Shown one piece after another: positions 32,573 to 44,144 of a DNA stretch of 64,000 nucleotides. Below the pieces are notes generated by a model. It was not told the DNA's origin and did not search any database. It saw only the letters and a list, made by a program, of their open reading frames with translations. Positions within the stretch are counted from its first letter, which is position 1. Each line of letters opens with the position of its first letter. Source of the stretch: Pseudomonas oryzihabitans (GTDB lineage Bacteria; Pseudomonadota; Gammaproteobacteria; Pseudomonadales; Pseudomonadaceae); the NCBI RefSeq assembly GCF_014522265.1, contig NZ_CP017024.1, positions 1,330,001 to 1,394,000 of the forward strand. The letters run 5' to 3'. Position numbers and translations under genes: made by a program.

Positions 32573-33682
32573 TTACCCGCGGTAATACCGCTGCGGTACG
32601 AAGGGGGTCTTGGCGACCTTGACCGGCACCTGCTTGCCGCGCACCACGGCGAACAGCTGGGCATCCAGGGCGGCGAAGTCGCTGTCGACATACCCCATGG
32701 CCACCGGCGCCCCCAGGGTCGGGCCGAAGCCGCCACTGGTCACGCGACCGATGCTGGCGCCATTGGCATCCACCAGTTCCGCGCCTTCGCGCACCGGCAC
32801 CCGCTCCTGCACCAGCAGGCCGACGCGCTTGCGACTCACGCCCTCACGCTGCTCGGTGAAGATGCGCTCGGCACCGGGGAAACCGCCGGCGCGACCGTTG
32901 CCTTCACGACGCACCTTGGACAGCGCCCACCCCAGGTTGGCCATCACCGGCGTGGTGCCGGCATCCATGTCGTGACCATAGAGGCAGAGACCGGCTTCCA
33001 GGCGCAGGGAGTCGCGCGCACCCAGGCCGATGGCCTCGACTTCCGGCTCGGCCAGCAGATGGCGCGCCAGGGCTTCGGCGGCGGCGCTCGGCACCGAGAT
33101 CTCGTAACCGTCTTCACCCGTGTAGCCACTGCGGCTGACGATGCAGGGCTGTTCCAGCAGCTTGACGCGGCGGACCTGCATGAAGGTCATCTCGGCCACC
33201 TCCGGCGCCAGGCGCGACAGGACCGCGGCGGCCGCAGGGCCCTGCAGGGCCAGCAGGGCGCGATCGAATTGCGGCAGCACCTGGCAGCGATCGCCCAGGT
33301 GCTTTTCCAAATGGGCGAGGTCGGCTTCCTTGCAGGCGGCATTGACCACCAGGTAGAGGCAGTCACCCAGGTTGGCGACCATGAGGTCGTCGAGGATGCC
33401 GCCGTTGTCGTCGGTCAGCAGGGCATAGCGCTGCATGCCGCTGGGCAGGTCGATGATGTCGACCGGCACCAGGGTCTCCAGGGCCTCGGCGGCCTCTTCG
33501 CCTTCGAGCAGGACCTGGCCCATGTGGGACACATCGAACAACCCGGCCTGGGCACGGGTGTGCTGGTGCTCCTTGAGCACGCCGAGCGGGTATTGCACCG
33601 GCATCTCGTAGCCGGCGAAGGGCACCATGCGGGCGCCGAGTTCCAGGTGCAGGGCGTGCAGCGAAGTCTTGAGCAGGGACAT
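32573..33682 (-). CDS. gcvT: Glycine cleavage system T protein (aminomethyltransferase)
   Basis: The T protein moves the methylene group from the aminomethylated lipoyl H protein to tetrahydrofolate and releases ammonia. At 369 residues it has LGARMVPFAGYEMPVQYPLGVLKEHQHTRAQAGLFDVSHMGQV, MQRYALLTDDNGGILDDLMV, SRSGYTGEDGYEI with the folate-contact region, LGARDSLRLEAGLCLYGHDMD and GRVTSGGFGPTLGAPVAMGYV, all typical of GcvT. It is the last of gcvH-gcvP-gcvT on the minus strand, separated from gcvP by 182 bp containing two palindromic repeats. Confidence 0.95.
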   Translation of the reverse strand: MSLLKTSLHALHLELGARMVPFAGYEMPVQYPLGVLKEHQHTRAQAGLFDVSHMGQVLLEGEEAAEALETLVPVDIIDLPSGMQRYALLTDDNGGILDDLMVANLGDCLYLVVNAACKEADLAHLEKHLGDRCQVLPQFDRALLALQGPAAAAVLSRLAPEVAEMTFMQVRRVKLLEQPCIVSRSGYTGEDGYEISVPSAAAEALARHLLAEPEVEAIGLGARDSLRLEAGLCLYGHDMDAGTTPVMANLGWALSKVRREGNGRAGGFPGAERIFTEQREGVSRKRVGLLVQERVPVREGAELVDANGASIGRVTSGGFGPTLGAPVAMGYVDSDFAALDAQLFAVVRGKQVPVKVAKTPFVPQRYYRG

Positions 33683-33778
33683 GGTAGGGCTCCGTGTCGG
33701 GTGGCGGTTTGCTCGCTCCTTACAGGAGGAGTGAGCAAACGCTGGGCTATGGGGTCGCGACGTGGGTGATCGGGTCAG

Positions 33779-33864
33779 CCCTCACCCCGGCCCTCTCCCA
33801 GGGGGAGAGGGGGAAGAGCAGCTCTGCTCTCCTCTCCCCTCGGGCGAGGGGCCGGGGGTGAGGG
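33779..33864. repeat. Pair of inverted CCCTCACCC palindromes between gcvT and gcvP
   Basis: Two hairpin units (33779-33812 and 33831-33864) face each other, CCCTCACCCCGGCCCTCTCCC at one side and GGGGCCGGGGGTGAGGG at the other, giving a larger composite palindrome. It ends next to the gcvP stop codon. Confidence 0.85.
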
Positions 33865-36719
<2,855 letters not shown>

Positions 36720-36726
36720 GGCGGTC

Positions 36727-37095
36727 TTACCCCTTGATCAGTTGCTGATAGGCGGCTTCGTCGAGCAGCGCGGCGAAGGCTTCGGCATTGGCGGGCTGGA
36801 AGCGAAAGAACCAGCCGGCGTTCAGCGGATCGCTGTTGATGGTTTCGGGCGCATCGTTGAGCGCCTCGTTGACCGCCAGGACCTCGCCGTCCAGCGGCAT
36901 GGTGATGTTGCTGGCGGCCTTGACCGACTCCAGCACCGCCACTTCATCGCCCTGGGCGTAGCTGCGCAGCTCCGGCAATTGCACGAAGACCAGGTCGCCG
37001 AGCGAGTCCTGGGCATAGTCGGTGATGCCAACGGTAATGCTGCCATCGGCTTCCTGACGCAGCCATTCGTGTTCTTCGGTATAGCGCAGACCCAT
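36727..37095 (-). CDS. gcvH: Glycine cleavage system H protein
   Basis: The 122-residue lipoyl carrier of the glycine cleavage system. It has the start RYTEEHEWLRQEADGSITVGITDYAQDSLGDLVFVQLPE, the lipoylated Lys59 in EVAVLESVKAASNI and PLDGEVLAVNEALNDAPETINSDP, all typical of the family. It is the first gene of the leftward operon, 7 bp before gcvP. A -24/-12 promoter lies 50 bp upstream of its start. Confidence 0.96.
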   Translation of the reverse strand: MGLRYTEEHEWLRQEADGSITVGITDYAQDSLGDLVFVQLPELRSYAQGDEVAVLESVKAASNITMPLDGEVLAVNEALNDAPETINSDPLNAGWFFRFQPANAEAFAALLDEAAYQQLIKG

Positions 37096-37144
37096 TGCCA
37101 GACTCCTGCGGACCTTTGTCCTGATGGATAGATAGGTCTAGCAG

Positions 37145-37160
37145 TGCAAGGGTAATGCCA
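37145..37160 (-). promoter_or_regulatory. Sigma54 (-24/-12) promoter of gcvH-gcvP-gcvT
   Basis: On the minus strand TGGCATTACCCTTGCA matches TGGCAC-N5-TTGCA with GG and GC in the correct spacing, 50 bp upstream of the gcvH start. In P. aeruginosa one glycine cleavage operon is known to be driven by sigma54 and the TyrR-like activator GcsR. Confidence 0.85.
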
Positions 37161-37211
37161 GGAATAAAATCCAGTATTTTCAATAATTTAACTAGAAAAG
37201 CAGAGTTGCAC

Positions 37212-37291
37212 TGTAACGATATCGTTACGACATTTCACCCCAGACAGCCATATCCGTAACGATTAAAGAACACCGTATCGAAATCGATCCA
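37212..37291. promoter_or_regulatory. Three TyrR/GcsR-like boxes upstream of the gcv promoter
   Basis: TGTAACG-ATAT-CGTTACG at 37212-37229 is a perfect-armed inverted repeat of TyrR-like form (TGTAA-N8-TTAC). Weaker copies, CGTAACG-ATTA-AAGAACA at 37255-37272 and CGTATCG-AAAT-CGATCCA at 37274-37291, follow at regular spacing. All lie 50-150 bp upstream of the sigma54 promoter, the range for enhancer binding. GcsR is reported to use tandem 18-bp sites of this kind, from memory. Confidence 0.65.
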
Positions 37292-37511
37292 TTAATAGCT
37301 GGGCTGTTAGGCCAGGCAGTTCAGCTGCACGATTTTGACTGGAAATTGATCGCCACGGCATGAGGCACGCAGAGCCAAGTGCCTACTTTTATCAGCCAGA
37401 AAACAGACGAACTGAATGGTCGGTCTGATCGTTTGCGATAGACACGCCTGCAGCACGCTTCAATGCACTGAACAAGCCTGCAGCTCAGGAGGTAGGCGGT
37501 AATTGTTCAGC
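37292..37511. other. Intergenic region, no gene seen
   Basis: About 220 bp of lower GC between the gcv control region and a strong hairpin. No frame with a ribosome site could be supported. A rightward small RNA ending at the hairpin is conceivable but no good promoter was found. Confidence 0.4.
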
Positions 37512-37545
37512 AGAAAGGGCCGACACTGTTTGGCCCTTTCTTTCA
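37512..37545. terminator. Strong hairpin terminator downstream of the orphan gene
   Basis: A perfect 10-bp stem AGAAAGGGCC / GGCCCTTTCT with a 10-base loop, followed on the right by TTCATTTTG. It could end the leftward orphan gene (stop at 37626) or a rightward transcript; the T-rich tail is better in the rightward direction. Confidence 0.7.
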
Positions 37546-37625
37546 TTTTGATCCGACAGGCTCACGTTTTATCAGTAGCGATAGATGCAGAGACCTGAAG
37601 GAAAAAATGAATGAGTGCAAGAGTA

Positions 37626-38795
37626 TCAGTGGCCCATTCCGCGTATACCCGCCACCACGTGAGCCGCAACATCATTGAGATCGTAGCCGCCTACCAACTC
37701 AATCAGACTGTCTGCGGAATCCACCGAAGGAGGCGCTACGTAACCTGGCTGCGCATCTTGGAAAATATAGGTATTACCGTGGTAGTGAAAAACCGCAGCA
37801 TTGACCTCCCCTACGGTTTCCTTCGATACAATATCCAAGACGGTGGATATGTCTTTCGCCCCTGCTACTGCGCTGTCTGCAATGGTGGTCACCGCTTCAG
37901 GCTTGCCAACAGGAGAGCCGTAAAGAATATAACTATCAGAAATGTCAAATCCTGCTACTTTGACCAGGTTAGCAATGATCGATGCTGATTTCTCAGCACT
38001 AGAGGCTGTCGCCTCATAATTGACCAGGTTTCCATTGAAAAGTGTTAGATTTCCGCTGCCCTCACCACTCATAACAATATTAACGCCATGTCCCAGCGAA
38101 CCATGTGAGGAGGCATTATGAGCGTCTACCCCCTTCACGAAGGACAGATCTACCGTTGCACTACCGTGACGCGCTTCGATATTGACATCTGCTTGCTGGA
38201 TGATGGCTGTAACGCCAACATTACCGTTACTTGCACTTACGCTAATATCTTTAACACGCGCATGAGCTAACGATGCCACCGAGTCAAACTCTGCAGCCGC
38301 AACCGTACTGACATCAGCGCTACCGCTTGCAAACTCGATGGAGTGCAGATAAGCACTGGTACTCCGCCCATCCATGCCTTGCTCGCTGAGTACAACAGAA
38401 AGCGATTTGGTAGAATTGGTCGCATCCAAGGTTTCAAGTCTGTCAAAATTTGACAATACGATGGAGCTGGACGCAGAAAATCCGCTATCTGCAATAGCCA
38501 AATTCAGATGCTTGATCGTCGAATCAAGGGTAGAACCTCCGGCCACGGTATCCAGTGTTTGCCCGTCGATCCGAGCGACCTTTTCGAGATGGTCGCTGTT
38601 AATATTCAGCGTTGTCAGAGAGGCTCTTGCTTCCCTAATAGGAACCGAGCCCTCAACATACTTTGCGAACGCCGCATATTCATCGAAGTCGTCCACATCG
38701 ATAGTCAGTGAGTGCTTATGGCCGAAACTGTAGACCGTCACATCGTCAATCACACTGCCTTGTGCAGGCGCCGACTTTTTCGATAGGTTCTTCAC
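37626..38795 (-). CDS. Orphan Ser/Ala/Val-rich repetitive protein, possible type I secreted protein
   Basis: A 389-residue protein read from GTG 38795, with AGGAGAG just upstream. Base composition is visibly lower in GC than the neighbours (many AAT, GAT, ATA codons). There is no N-terminal signal peptide; the sequence is acidic, rich in Ser, Ala, Val and Asp, almost without Cys, and alternates short beta-like stretches (DISVSASNGNVGVTAIIQQADVNIEARHGSATVDLSFVKG, SGNLTLFNGNLVNY). The C-terminal part, VFHYHGNTYIFQD, then SADSLIELVGGYDLNDV, resembles the C-terminal ends of some RTX/S-layer or beta-strand-repeat proteins exported by type I systems. No RTX nonapeptides and no adjacent transporter genes are seen. 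I cannot name a family. Confidence 0.75.
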   Translation of the reverse strand: MKNLSKKSAPAQGSVIDDVTVYSFGHKHSLTIDVDDFDEYAAFAKYVEGSVPIREARASLTTLNINSDHLEKVARIDGQTLDTVAGGSTLDSTIKHLNLAIADSGFSASSSIVLSNFDRLETLDATNSTKSLSVVLSEQGMDGRSTSAYLHSIEFASGSADVSTVAAAEFDSVASLAHARVKDISVSASNGNVGVTAIIQQADVNIEARHGSATVDLSFVKGVDAHNASSHGSLGHGVNIVMSGEGSGNLTLFNGNLVNYEATASSAEKSASIIANLVKVAGFDISDSYILYGSPVGKPEAVTTIADSAVAGAKDISTVLDIVSKETVGEVNAAVFHYHGNTYIFQDAQPGYVAPPSVDSADSLIELVGGYDLNDVAAHVVAGIRGMGH

Positions 38796-39565
38796 AATAC
38801 TCTCCTGGACAATGATTGATCCAGGCGCACTTGGCTCGCCTCGGACTTCAAGAGGTTATCCACCGGGCTACCGAGGGTGCGCCATCGCTTTGAACTACAG
38901 GTTACGTAGGTCATTCCTGCGTCAGCAAGGTCTAGTTCAGGTTACAAGAAATGCCTAGAAATTGGTTATTCGACTAGCACAGACTTACTCGAGGTCCTGA
39001 AAACGCGAGACTGGTTGAGACGCTCGTCATAAACCAACACATCGGGCACTACAGCGATCGGAAAGTCCTTTCATTCCGACGATTTATAGGCGTATCGAAA
39101 ACCTGAGCATGTCGTATTTCTGCAATATGTTTTATCAGGATGAAAGCTGTGGTGTTGAGCATGAATCTAGGCATCAGAACGGTCACGCGTCTGATCTGCA
39201 GGCTGGTTTCGCTTTGTCATAAAGTCGACCGTGACACCCTTGCCATTGAAGAAGTCGCTCCAGCACTTCCCGTCTAGGACAGGCATGCTGGGACAACAGC
39301 TATCGGATGCTGGACGGCCATTACCCGGCAATACGGTTTTCGATCCAAGGTTGCCTCGCGAATGCACCGATGGCATCTACCTCATAGTTACCTGCCATCT
39401 ATAAATCAATCCTTTCCGCCTAGGCCTTGCACAAGCACGTCCGTGCACCGGGCGAAACGTCGACACGGTCGCGAACTTCCGCCCCGCTTCATCGGACCAA
39501 CAAGGCACAACAAGACCTCTGCCAAGCGGCTTTGCCCTCTCCCATCCTTGTCTGGAGTCTTTGTC
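38796..39565. other. AT-richer intergenic stretch, no gene seen
   Basis: About 770 bp between the divergent orphan gene and poxB. Frames here (for example 69 codons at 39167-39376, minus strand) have no ribosome site or plausible composition. The stretch must hold the promoters of the orphan gene and poxB; none could be pinned with confidence. Confidence 0.5.
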
Positions 39566-41290
39566 ATGGCTGTGAAAACCGTTGCCGATCTGCTCGTCGC
39601 CACCCTCGAAGCGGCTGGTGTGGACACCATCTGGGGCCTGCCGGGCGACTCGCTCAACGGCCTCACCGAAAGCCTGCGCAAGCGCGACCGTATCCGCTGG
39701 CGCGGCGTGCGGCATGAAGAAGCCGCCGCCTTCGCCGCCAGTGCCGCGGCCGACACCAGCGGGCGTCTGGCGGTCTGCGCCGGCTCCTGCGGTCCGGGCA
39801 ATCTGCACCTGATCAACGGCCTGTTCGACGCCCAGCGCAGCGGCGCGCCGGTGCTGGCCATCGCCGCCCAGATTCCCTCCAGCGAGATCGGCCTGGGCTA
39901 TTTCCAGGAAACCCATCCGGAGCGGCTGTTCCGCGATTGCAGCGACTTCTGCGAGGTGGTTTCCCATCCCGAGCAGCTGCCGCGCATTCTCGAGACCGCG
40001 ATGCGCTCGGCCATTCTCAATCGCTCGGTGTCGGTGGTGGTGATTCCCGGCGACGTGGCCCTGGCCGAGGCGCCGCTCAAGGAAGTCCAGTGGAGCGAGC
40101 CGGTGCGTCCGGTGGTGGTCCCGCCGGAGGCCGAACTGGATGCCCTGGCCGAGTTGCTGGCTGGCGAGAAGCGCATCACCCTGCTCTGCGGCGCCGGTTG
40201 CGCCGGTGCCCATGCCCAGGTGGTGGCCCTGGCCGAGCGACTGCAGGCGCCGGTGGTCCATGCCCTGCGCGGCAAGGCCCATATCGAGTATTCCAATCCC
40301 TATGGCGTGGGCATGACCGGCCTGATCGGCTTTTCGTCCGGCTATCACGCGCTCAAGGAGTGCGACCTGCTGCTGATGCTGGGCAGCAACTTCCCCTATC
40401 GCAACTTCTTCCCGGATCACGGTCGGGTGGTGCAGATCGACGTGCGCGGCGCCCACCTGGGCGTGCGTACCCCGCTACTCAAGGGGCTGGTGGGCGATGT
40501 CCGCGCCACCCTCGACGCCCTGCTGCCGCGCCTTGCGCCCAACAGCCACAGCCGTTTCCTGGAAAAGGCCCAGCAGCACTACCGCAAGACCCGCGCCGAG
40601 CTGGACGAGCTGGCCACTGCCACCGCCGATGGCGAGCCGCTGCATCCGCAGTACCTCACCACCCGCGTCAGCGAACTGGCCGCGGCGGACGCCCTCTTCA
40701 CCTGCGACGTCGGTACCCCCACGGTGTGGGCGGCGCGCTACCTGGCGATGAATTTCGAACGCAAGCTGGCCGGCTCCTTCAGCCACGGCTCCATGGCCAA
40801 TGCCCTGCCCCAGGCCATGGGCCTGCAGGCGGCCTATCCCGATCGCCAGGTGGTGGCGCTGGCCGGCGACGGCGGGCTGTCCATGCTGCTGGGCGAGCTG
40901 GCGACCCTGGCCAGCGAGAAGCTGCCGGTCAAGGTCATCGTCTACGACAATGCCACCCTGGGTTTCGTCGCCATGGAGATGAAGGCTGCCGGCATGCTCG
41001 ACGAGACCACCGATCTGGGTGAGGTCGATTTCGCCCGGGTCGCCGAGGCCTGCGGCGTGCGCGGCTGGAAGGTGGAATCGGCCAGTCTGCTCGACGCCAC
41101 CCTGGAGGAGGCCTTCGCCCACCCCGGCCCGGCGCTGGTGGATGTGCGCATCGCCAAGCAGGAGCTGTCGCTGCCACCGAAGATCGAGGCCGCCCAGGCC
41201 AAGGGCTTCAGCCTCTACATGCTGCGCGCGGTGATGAGTGGTCGCGGCAGCGAGGTGGTGGACCTGGCCAAGACCAACGTCCTGCGCTGA
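39566..41290 (+). CDS. poxB: Pyruvate dehydrogenase (quinone) / pyruvate oxidase-type ThDP enzyme
   Basis: Thiamine-diphosphate enzyme of 574 residues (E. coli PoxB 572) that decarboxylates pyruvate to acetate and CO2, passing electrons to ubiquinone at the membrane. Features are TIWGLPGDSLNGLTESLRK, the catalytic Glu51 in RHEEAAAFAAS, the FAD-domain segment in the middle, and the ThDP motif ALAGDGGLSMLLGELATLASEKLPVKVIVYDNATLGF. The C-terminal amphipathic region (KGFSLYMLRAVMSGRGSEVVDLAKTNVL) fits lipid activation. ATG 39566 has GGAG upstream; the earlier open frame is non-homologous. Monocistronic; its stop codon is part of a MITE-like element. Other ThDP decarboxylases are less likely. Confidence 0.9.
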   Translation: MAVKTVADLLVATLEAAGVDTIWGLPGDSLNGLTESLRKRDRIRWRGVRHEEAAAFAASAAADTSGRLAVCAGSCGPGNLHLINGLFDAQRSGAPVLAIAAQIPSSEIGLGYFQETHPERLFRDCSDFCEVVSHPEQLPRILETAMRSAILNRSVSVVVIPGDVALAEAPLKEVQWSEPVRPVVVPPEAELDALAELLAGEKRITLLCGAGCAGAHAQVVALAERLQAPVVHALRGKAHIEYSNPYGVGMTGLIGFSSGYHALKECDLLLMLGSNFPYRNFFPDHGRVVQIDVRGAHLGVRTPLLKGLVGDVRATLDALLPRLAPNSHSRFLEKAQQHYRKTRAELDELATATADGEPLHPQYLTTRVSELAAADALFTCDVGTPTVWAARYLAMNFERKLAGSFSHGSMANALPQAMGLQAAYPDRQVVALAGDGGLSMLLGELATLASEKLPVKVIVYDNATLGFVAMEMKAAGMLDETTDLGEVDFARVAEACGVRGWKVESASLLDATLEEAFAHPGPALVDVRIAKQELSLPPKIEAAQAKGFSLYMLRAVMSGRGSEVVDLAKTNVLR

Positions 41291-41461
41291 GAGCCTATTT
41301 AAAGGCTGCTGCGCGTCGGCCAAACTGCGTTGAAAATGGCTTCGGAATGCTCATTTACCACTCGTAAACTCGTTCGCGAGCCCGGTCCGCTTCCTCAGCC
41401 ATTTTCGCGGGGCCGCCCAGGCCTTGCTTATCTCTAGCTCGCGAGCCTTTAAACAGGCTCT
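41290..41461 (+). repeat. MITE-like dispersed repeat, copy A
   Basis: A 172-bp element with 18-bp terminal inverted repeats differing at one base: AGAGCCTATTTAAAGGCT at 41290-41307 and AGCCTTTAAACAGGCTCT at 41444-41461. The core (GCGTTGAAAATGGCTTCGG, AATGCTCATTTAC, TAAACTC, CCGCTTCCTCA) matches the element at 9339-9481. Its first base is the last base of the poxB stop codon and its end lies 6 bp from the stop of the TyrR-like gene. No clear target duplication; no coding capacity. Confidence 0.85.
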
Positions 41462-41467
41462 AGAACT

Positions 41468-42985
41468 TTAACGCCGCGGGATGCCGTAACGCCGCAGGCG
41501 CATGGCGATGGCCGAGTGGGAGGTCTGCAGGCGCGCGGCCAGCTGGCGGCTGGACGGATACTGCGGATAGAGCCGCTCCAGCAGCGCCGCCTCGTAGCCC
41601 TGGACAGCGGCTTCCAGGGTGCTGACTTCGGTTTCGACCTGCCCCTCCACCGCCGTGCCGGCCAGGTCGAGGTCGTCGACATCGATCTGGCCGCTCTCGC
41701 TGATGGCGGCGGCGCGAAAGAGGATGTTCTGCAATTGCCGGACGTTGCCCGGCCAGGCATTGCCCAGCAGCACGCCGTAGGTGGCCGGCGCCAGGCGACA
41801 CGGCGGTCGACCGATCTGGGCGCAGGCCTGCTGCAGGAAGTGCCGCGCCAGCAGCAGGATGTCCTGGCCACGCTCGCGCAACGCCGGCACCTGCAGGCTG
41901 AGTACATTGAGGCGATAGAAGAGGTCCTCGCGGAAGGTACCGGCCGCGACCATGGCCTGCAGATCGCGATGGGTGGCGGCGAGAATCCGCACATTGACCT
42001 TGGTTTCCTGGGCTCCGCCAACGCGGCGGAAGCTGCCATCGGAGAGGAATCTCAGCAGCTTGGCCTGCAGATAGGGCGACATCTCGCCGACCTCGTCGAG
42101 AAACACCGTGCCCTGGTCGGCCAGCTCCAGCAGGCCCGGCTTGCCGCCGCGCTGGGCCCCGGTGAAGGCGCCCGGGGCATAACCGAACAGTTCGCTCTCG
42201 GCCAGGCTCTCCGGCAGGGCCGCGCAGTTCAGCGCCAGAAAGGGCGCCTCGCGCCGCGCACTGGCCGCATGGCAGGCACGCGCCACCAGTTCCTTGCCGG
42301 TGCCGGTCTCGCCGAGGATCAGCAGTGGCGCCTCCAGGGCGGCCAGGCGCTGGGCCCGGGCCTTGAGGGTACGGATGGCGGCGCAGTCGCCGAGCAGCGA
42401 ATCGAAGCCCTCGGGGGTGTCGTGGCGCAGCGCCGAGAGGCGGCCACCGATGCGACTGGGGGCATAGAGGGTCAGCAGCCCGCCGGCCAGTCCGCCCACG
42501 GGTTCGCCGATGGGGGTGGCGTCCAGCAACAGCGCCTGGCCGCGCAGCACCACTTCGCGCAGCGGCAGACGAAAGCCCTGGTCCAGCAGCTCACTGGGCA
42601 ATTCGCTGTCGTTGAAGAGTTCGGCCAGAGTAGTGCCGCTGTCTTCGCCGGCGAGGGCGGCAAAGGCCGGATTGGCCAGCAGGATGCGCCCCTCGCCGTC
42701 CACCGCCAGCACCGGATCGGCCATGGCGGCGAGCAGGGCATCGAGTTGCAGGGAGCGTCGCTGGCCCGGCAGGATGTCCACTACCCGCACCGCCTCGACC
42801 CCCACCACGGTGAGCAGGGCGGCGCGCAATTCCTCCAGCACCGCTGCGCTCAGGGTCGGCGCATCGATGTAGACATTGGGCGGCACCATCTCCACAGCGT
42901 CCAGATTGAGATTGCGGGCACCGAGCAGCGCCAGGACTTCCTGGGTGATGCCGACACGATCGATGAACGACACATGGATACGCAT
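41468..42985 (-). CDS. TyrR-family sigma54 activator (GcsR- or PhhR-like)
   Basis: A 505-residue enhancer-binding protein: N-terminal ACT domain ([33 protein letters not shown]), PAS domain (residues about 78-190), AAA+ domain with Walker [32 protein letters not shown] and the R-finger region [13 protein letters not shown], and a TyrR-type helix-turn-helix at the end ([31 protein letters not shown]). GAFTGA is intact, so it should act with sigma54 (E. coli TyrR lacks it). The gcvH operon 4 kb away has a sigma54 promoter and TyrR-like boxes, which favours GcsR over the phenylalanine regulator PhhR; no phh genes are nearby. ATG 42985 chosen for the ACT-domain start. Confidence 0.88.
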   Translation of the reverse strand: MRIHVSFIDRVGITQEVLALLGARNLNLDAVEMVPPNVYIDAPTLSAAVLEELRAALLTVVGVEAVRVVDILPGQRRSLQLDALLAAMADPVLAVDGEGRILLANPAFAALAGEDSGTTLAELFNDSELPSELLDQGFRLPLREVVLRGQALLLDATPIGEPVGGLAGGLLTLYAPSRIGGRLSALRHDTPEGFDSLLGDCAAIRTLKARAQRLAALEAPLLILGETGTGKELVARACHAASARREAPFLALNCAALPESLAESELFGYAPGAFTGAQRGGKPGLLELADQGTVFLDEVGEMSPYLQAKLLRFLSDGSFRRVGGAQETKVNVRILAATHRDLQAMVAAGTFREDLFYRLNVLSLQVPALRERGQDILLLARHFLQQACAQIGRPPCRLAPATYGVLLGNAWPGNVRQLQNILFRAAAISESGQIDVDDLDLAGTAVEGQVETEVSTLEAAVQGYEAALLERLYPQYPSSRQLAARLQTSHSAIAMRLRRYGIPRR

Positions 42986-43073
42986 GGAAACCCTGGGGTC
43001 TGAAAGCGAAAGGGCTAATGCTACCCAAATGCTCGGGGTAGAATCACTTCTCATTTACCCAGGCGGGACCGCC

Positions 43074-43508
43074 ATGACCAGCAAAGACCCTCTTCTACTC
43101 GATCAGCAGCTGTGCTTCGCGCTGTACTCCACCTCGCTGGCCATGACCAAGGTGTACAAGCCGCTGCTCGAAGAGGTGGGGCTGACCTACCCGCAGTACC
43201 TGATGATGTTGGTGCTCTGGGAAAACGACCGCCTGCCGCTCAAGGAGCTGGCACGGCGGCTGCACCAGGATTCCGGCGCCCTGACCCCGGTGCTCAAGCG
43301 CCTGGAAGCCGAGGGCTACGTGACCCGACAGCGCAATACCGAGGACGAGCGCAACCTGTCCATCGAGCTGACCGAGTCTGGCCGGACCCTGCGCGAGCGG
43401 GCCAAGAAGATCAATGGCACCATCGGCGGCTACTGCGCGCTGGGTGACGCCGAGATGACCCGGCTGCGCGAAAATCTGATGACCCTGCGCGCCAAGCTGG
43501 AACGTTGA
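43074..43508 (+). CDS. ohrR: MarR-family organic hydroperoxide sensor OhrR
   Basis: A 144-residue MarR-type repressor. The reactive cysteine of OhrR is at residue 14 in LLLDQQLCFALYSTSLAMTKVYKPLLEEVGLTYPQYLMMLVLWE, which is the standard OhrR N-terminal block; the winged helix follows (LKELARRLHQDSGALTPVLKRLEAEGYVTRQRNTEDERNL). Oxidation of the cysteine releases DNA. The ohr gene lies 151 bp downstream in the same direction with operator-like palindromes between them. ATG 43074 has GGCGGGA upstream. Confidence 0.93.
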   Translation: MTSKDPLLLDQQLCFALYSTSLAMTKVYKPLLEEVGLTYPQYLMMLVLWENDRLPLKELARRLHQDSGALTPVLKRLEAEGYVTRQRNTEDERNLSIELTESGRTLRERAKKINGTIGGYCALGDAEMTRLRENLMTLRAKLER

Positions 43509-43555
43509 TCCTCGCCAACCGCTGCCACTGATCGCCTGCTCCCGAAAATATATTT

Positions 43556-43640
43556 GCGCGATAACCAATATCGCGATAACTTAAATCCGTACCCGGGCCA
43601 GCCCTCTCGCCAACAGCCCGCCCAATTAGTTATCGCGATA
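43556..43640. promoter_or_regulatory. Putative OhrR operators upstream of ohr
   Basis: ATCGCGATAACT at 43570-43581 and its inverse AGTTATCGCGAT at 43628-43639 form an inverted pair; each contains the palindrome ATCGCGAT. A third related copy, GCGCGATAACC, is at 43556-43566. They occupy the ohrR-ohr gap, and the last ends 20 bp before the ohr start codon. Binding by OhrR is inferred. Confidence 0.6.
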
Positions 43641-43659
43641 CACAAATCAGGAGCACACC

Positions 43660-44076
43660 ATGAACATCCTCTACACCGCTTCCGCAACCAGCACTGGTGG
43701 CCGCGACGGCCGTTCCATCAGCAGCGACAAGGCCCTGGACGTGCAGCTGTCCACGCCCAAGGAGCTGGGCGGCGCCGGGGGTGCCGGGACCAATCCCGAG
43801 CAACTCTTCGCCGCCGGCTACTCGGCCTGCTTCATCGGCGCGCTCAAGTTCGTCGGCGCCAAGGAAAAGATCGCCGTGCCGGCGGACGTCAGCGTGACCG
43901 CCCAGGTCGGCATCGGTCCGATCCCCACCGGCTTCGCCCTGGACGTCGAACTCGTCATCAGCCTGCCGGGCCTGGAGCGCGCCGTGGCCGAAGACCTGAT
44001 CGAGAAGGCCCACCAGGTCTGCCCCTACTCCAACGCCACCCGCGGCAACGTGGACGTGCGTCTGACCCTGGCCTAA
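43660..44076 (+). CDS. ohr: Organic hydroperoxide resistance protein Ohr
   Basis: A 138-residue OsmC/Ohr-family thiol peroxidase that reduces organic and fatty-acid hydroperoxides with lipoylated protein partners. The two catalytic cysteines are Cys57 in [13 protein letters not shown] and Cys121 in [14 protein letters not shown]; the catalytic Arg is in GGRDGRS. Length and motifs are exact for Ohr rather than OsmC. RBS is CAGGAG. It is followed by an esterase gene after 68 bp. Confidence 0.96.
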   Translation: MNILYTASATSTGGRDGRSISSDKALDVQLSTPKELGGAGGAGTNPEQLFAAGYSACFIGALKFVGAKEKIAVPADVSVTAQVGIGPIPTGFALDVELVISLPGLERAVAEDLIEKAHQVCPYSNATRGNVDVRLTLA

Positions 44077-44144
44077 GGGTCGCGGTATTACCCAGGCGCT
44101 TCAGCCGAGGCGCCCGGTCTTTCCCGTTCGAGGAGTCCTCTGTC

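Noticed and set aside
37096..37300. Glycine riboswitch upstream of gcvH
   Set aside because: No riboswitch core could be seen; the leader after the sigma54 promoter is only about 40 nt, and the control region fits an enhancer-binding protein.
37626..38795. RTX toxin
   Set aside because: No GGxGxDxxx nonapeptide repeats and no adjacent hlyBD-type transporter genes; only the C-terminal end is reminiscent of type I substrates.
39167..39376. A 69-codon leftward frame upstream of poxB
   Set aside because: No ribosome site, no plausible composition and no context; treated as noncoding.
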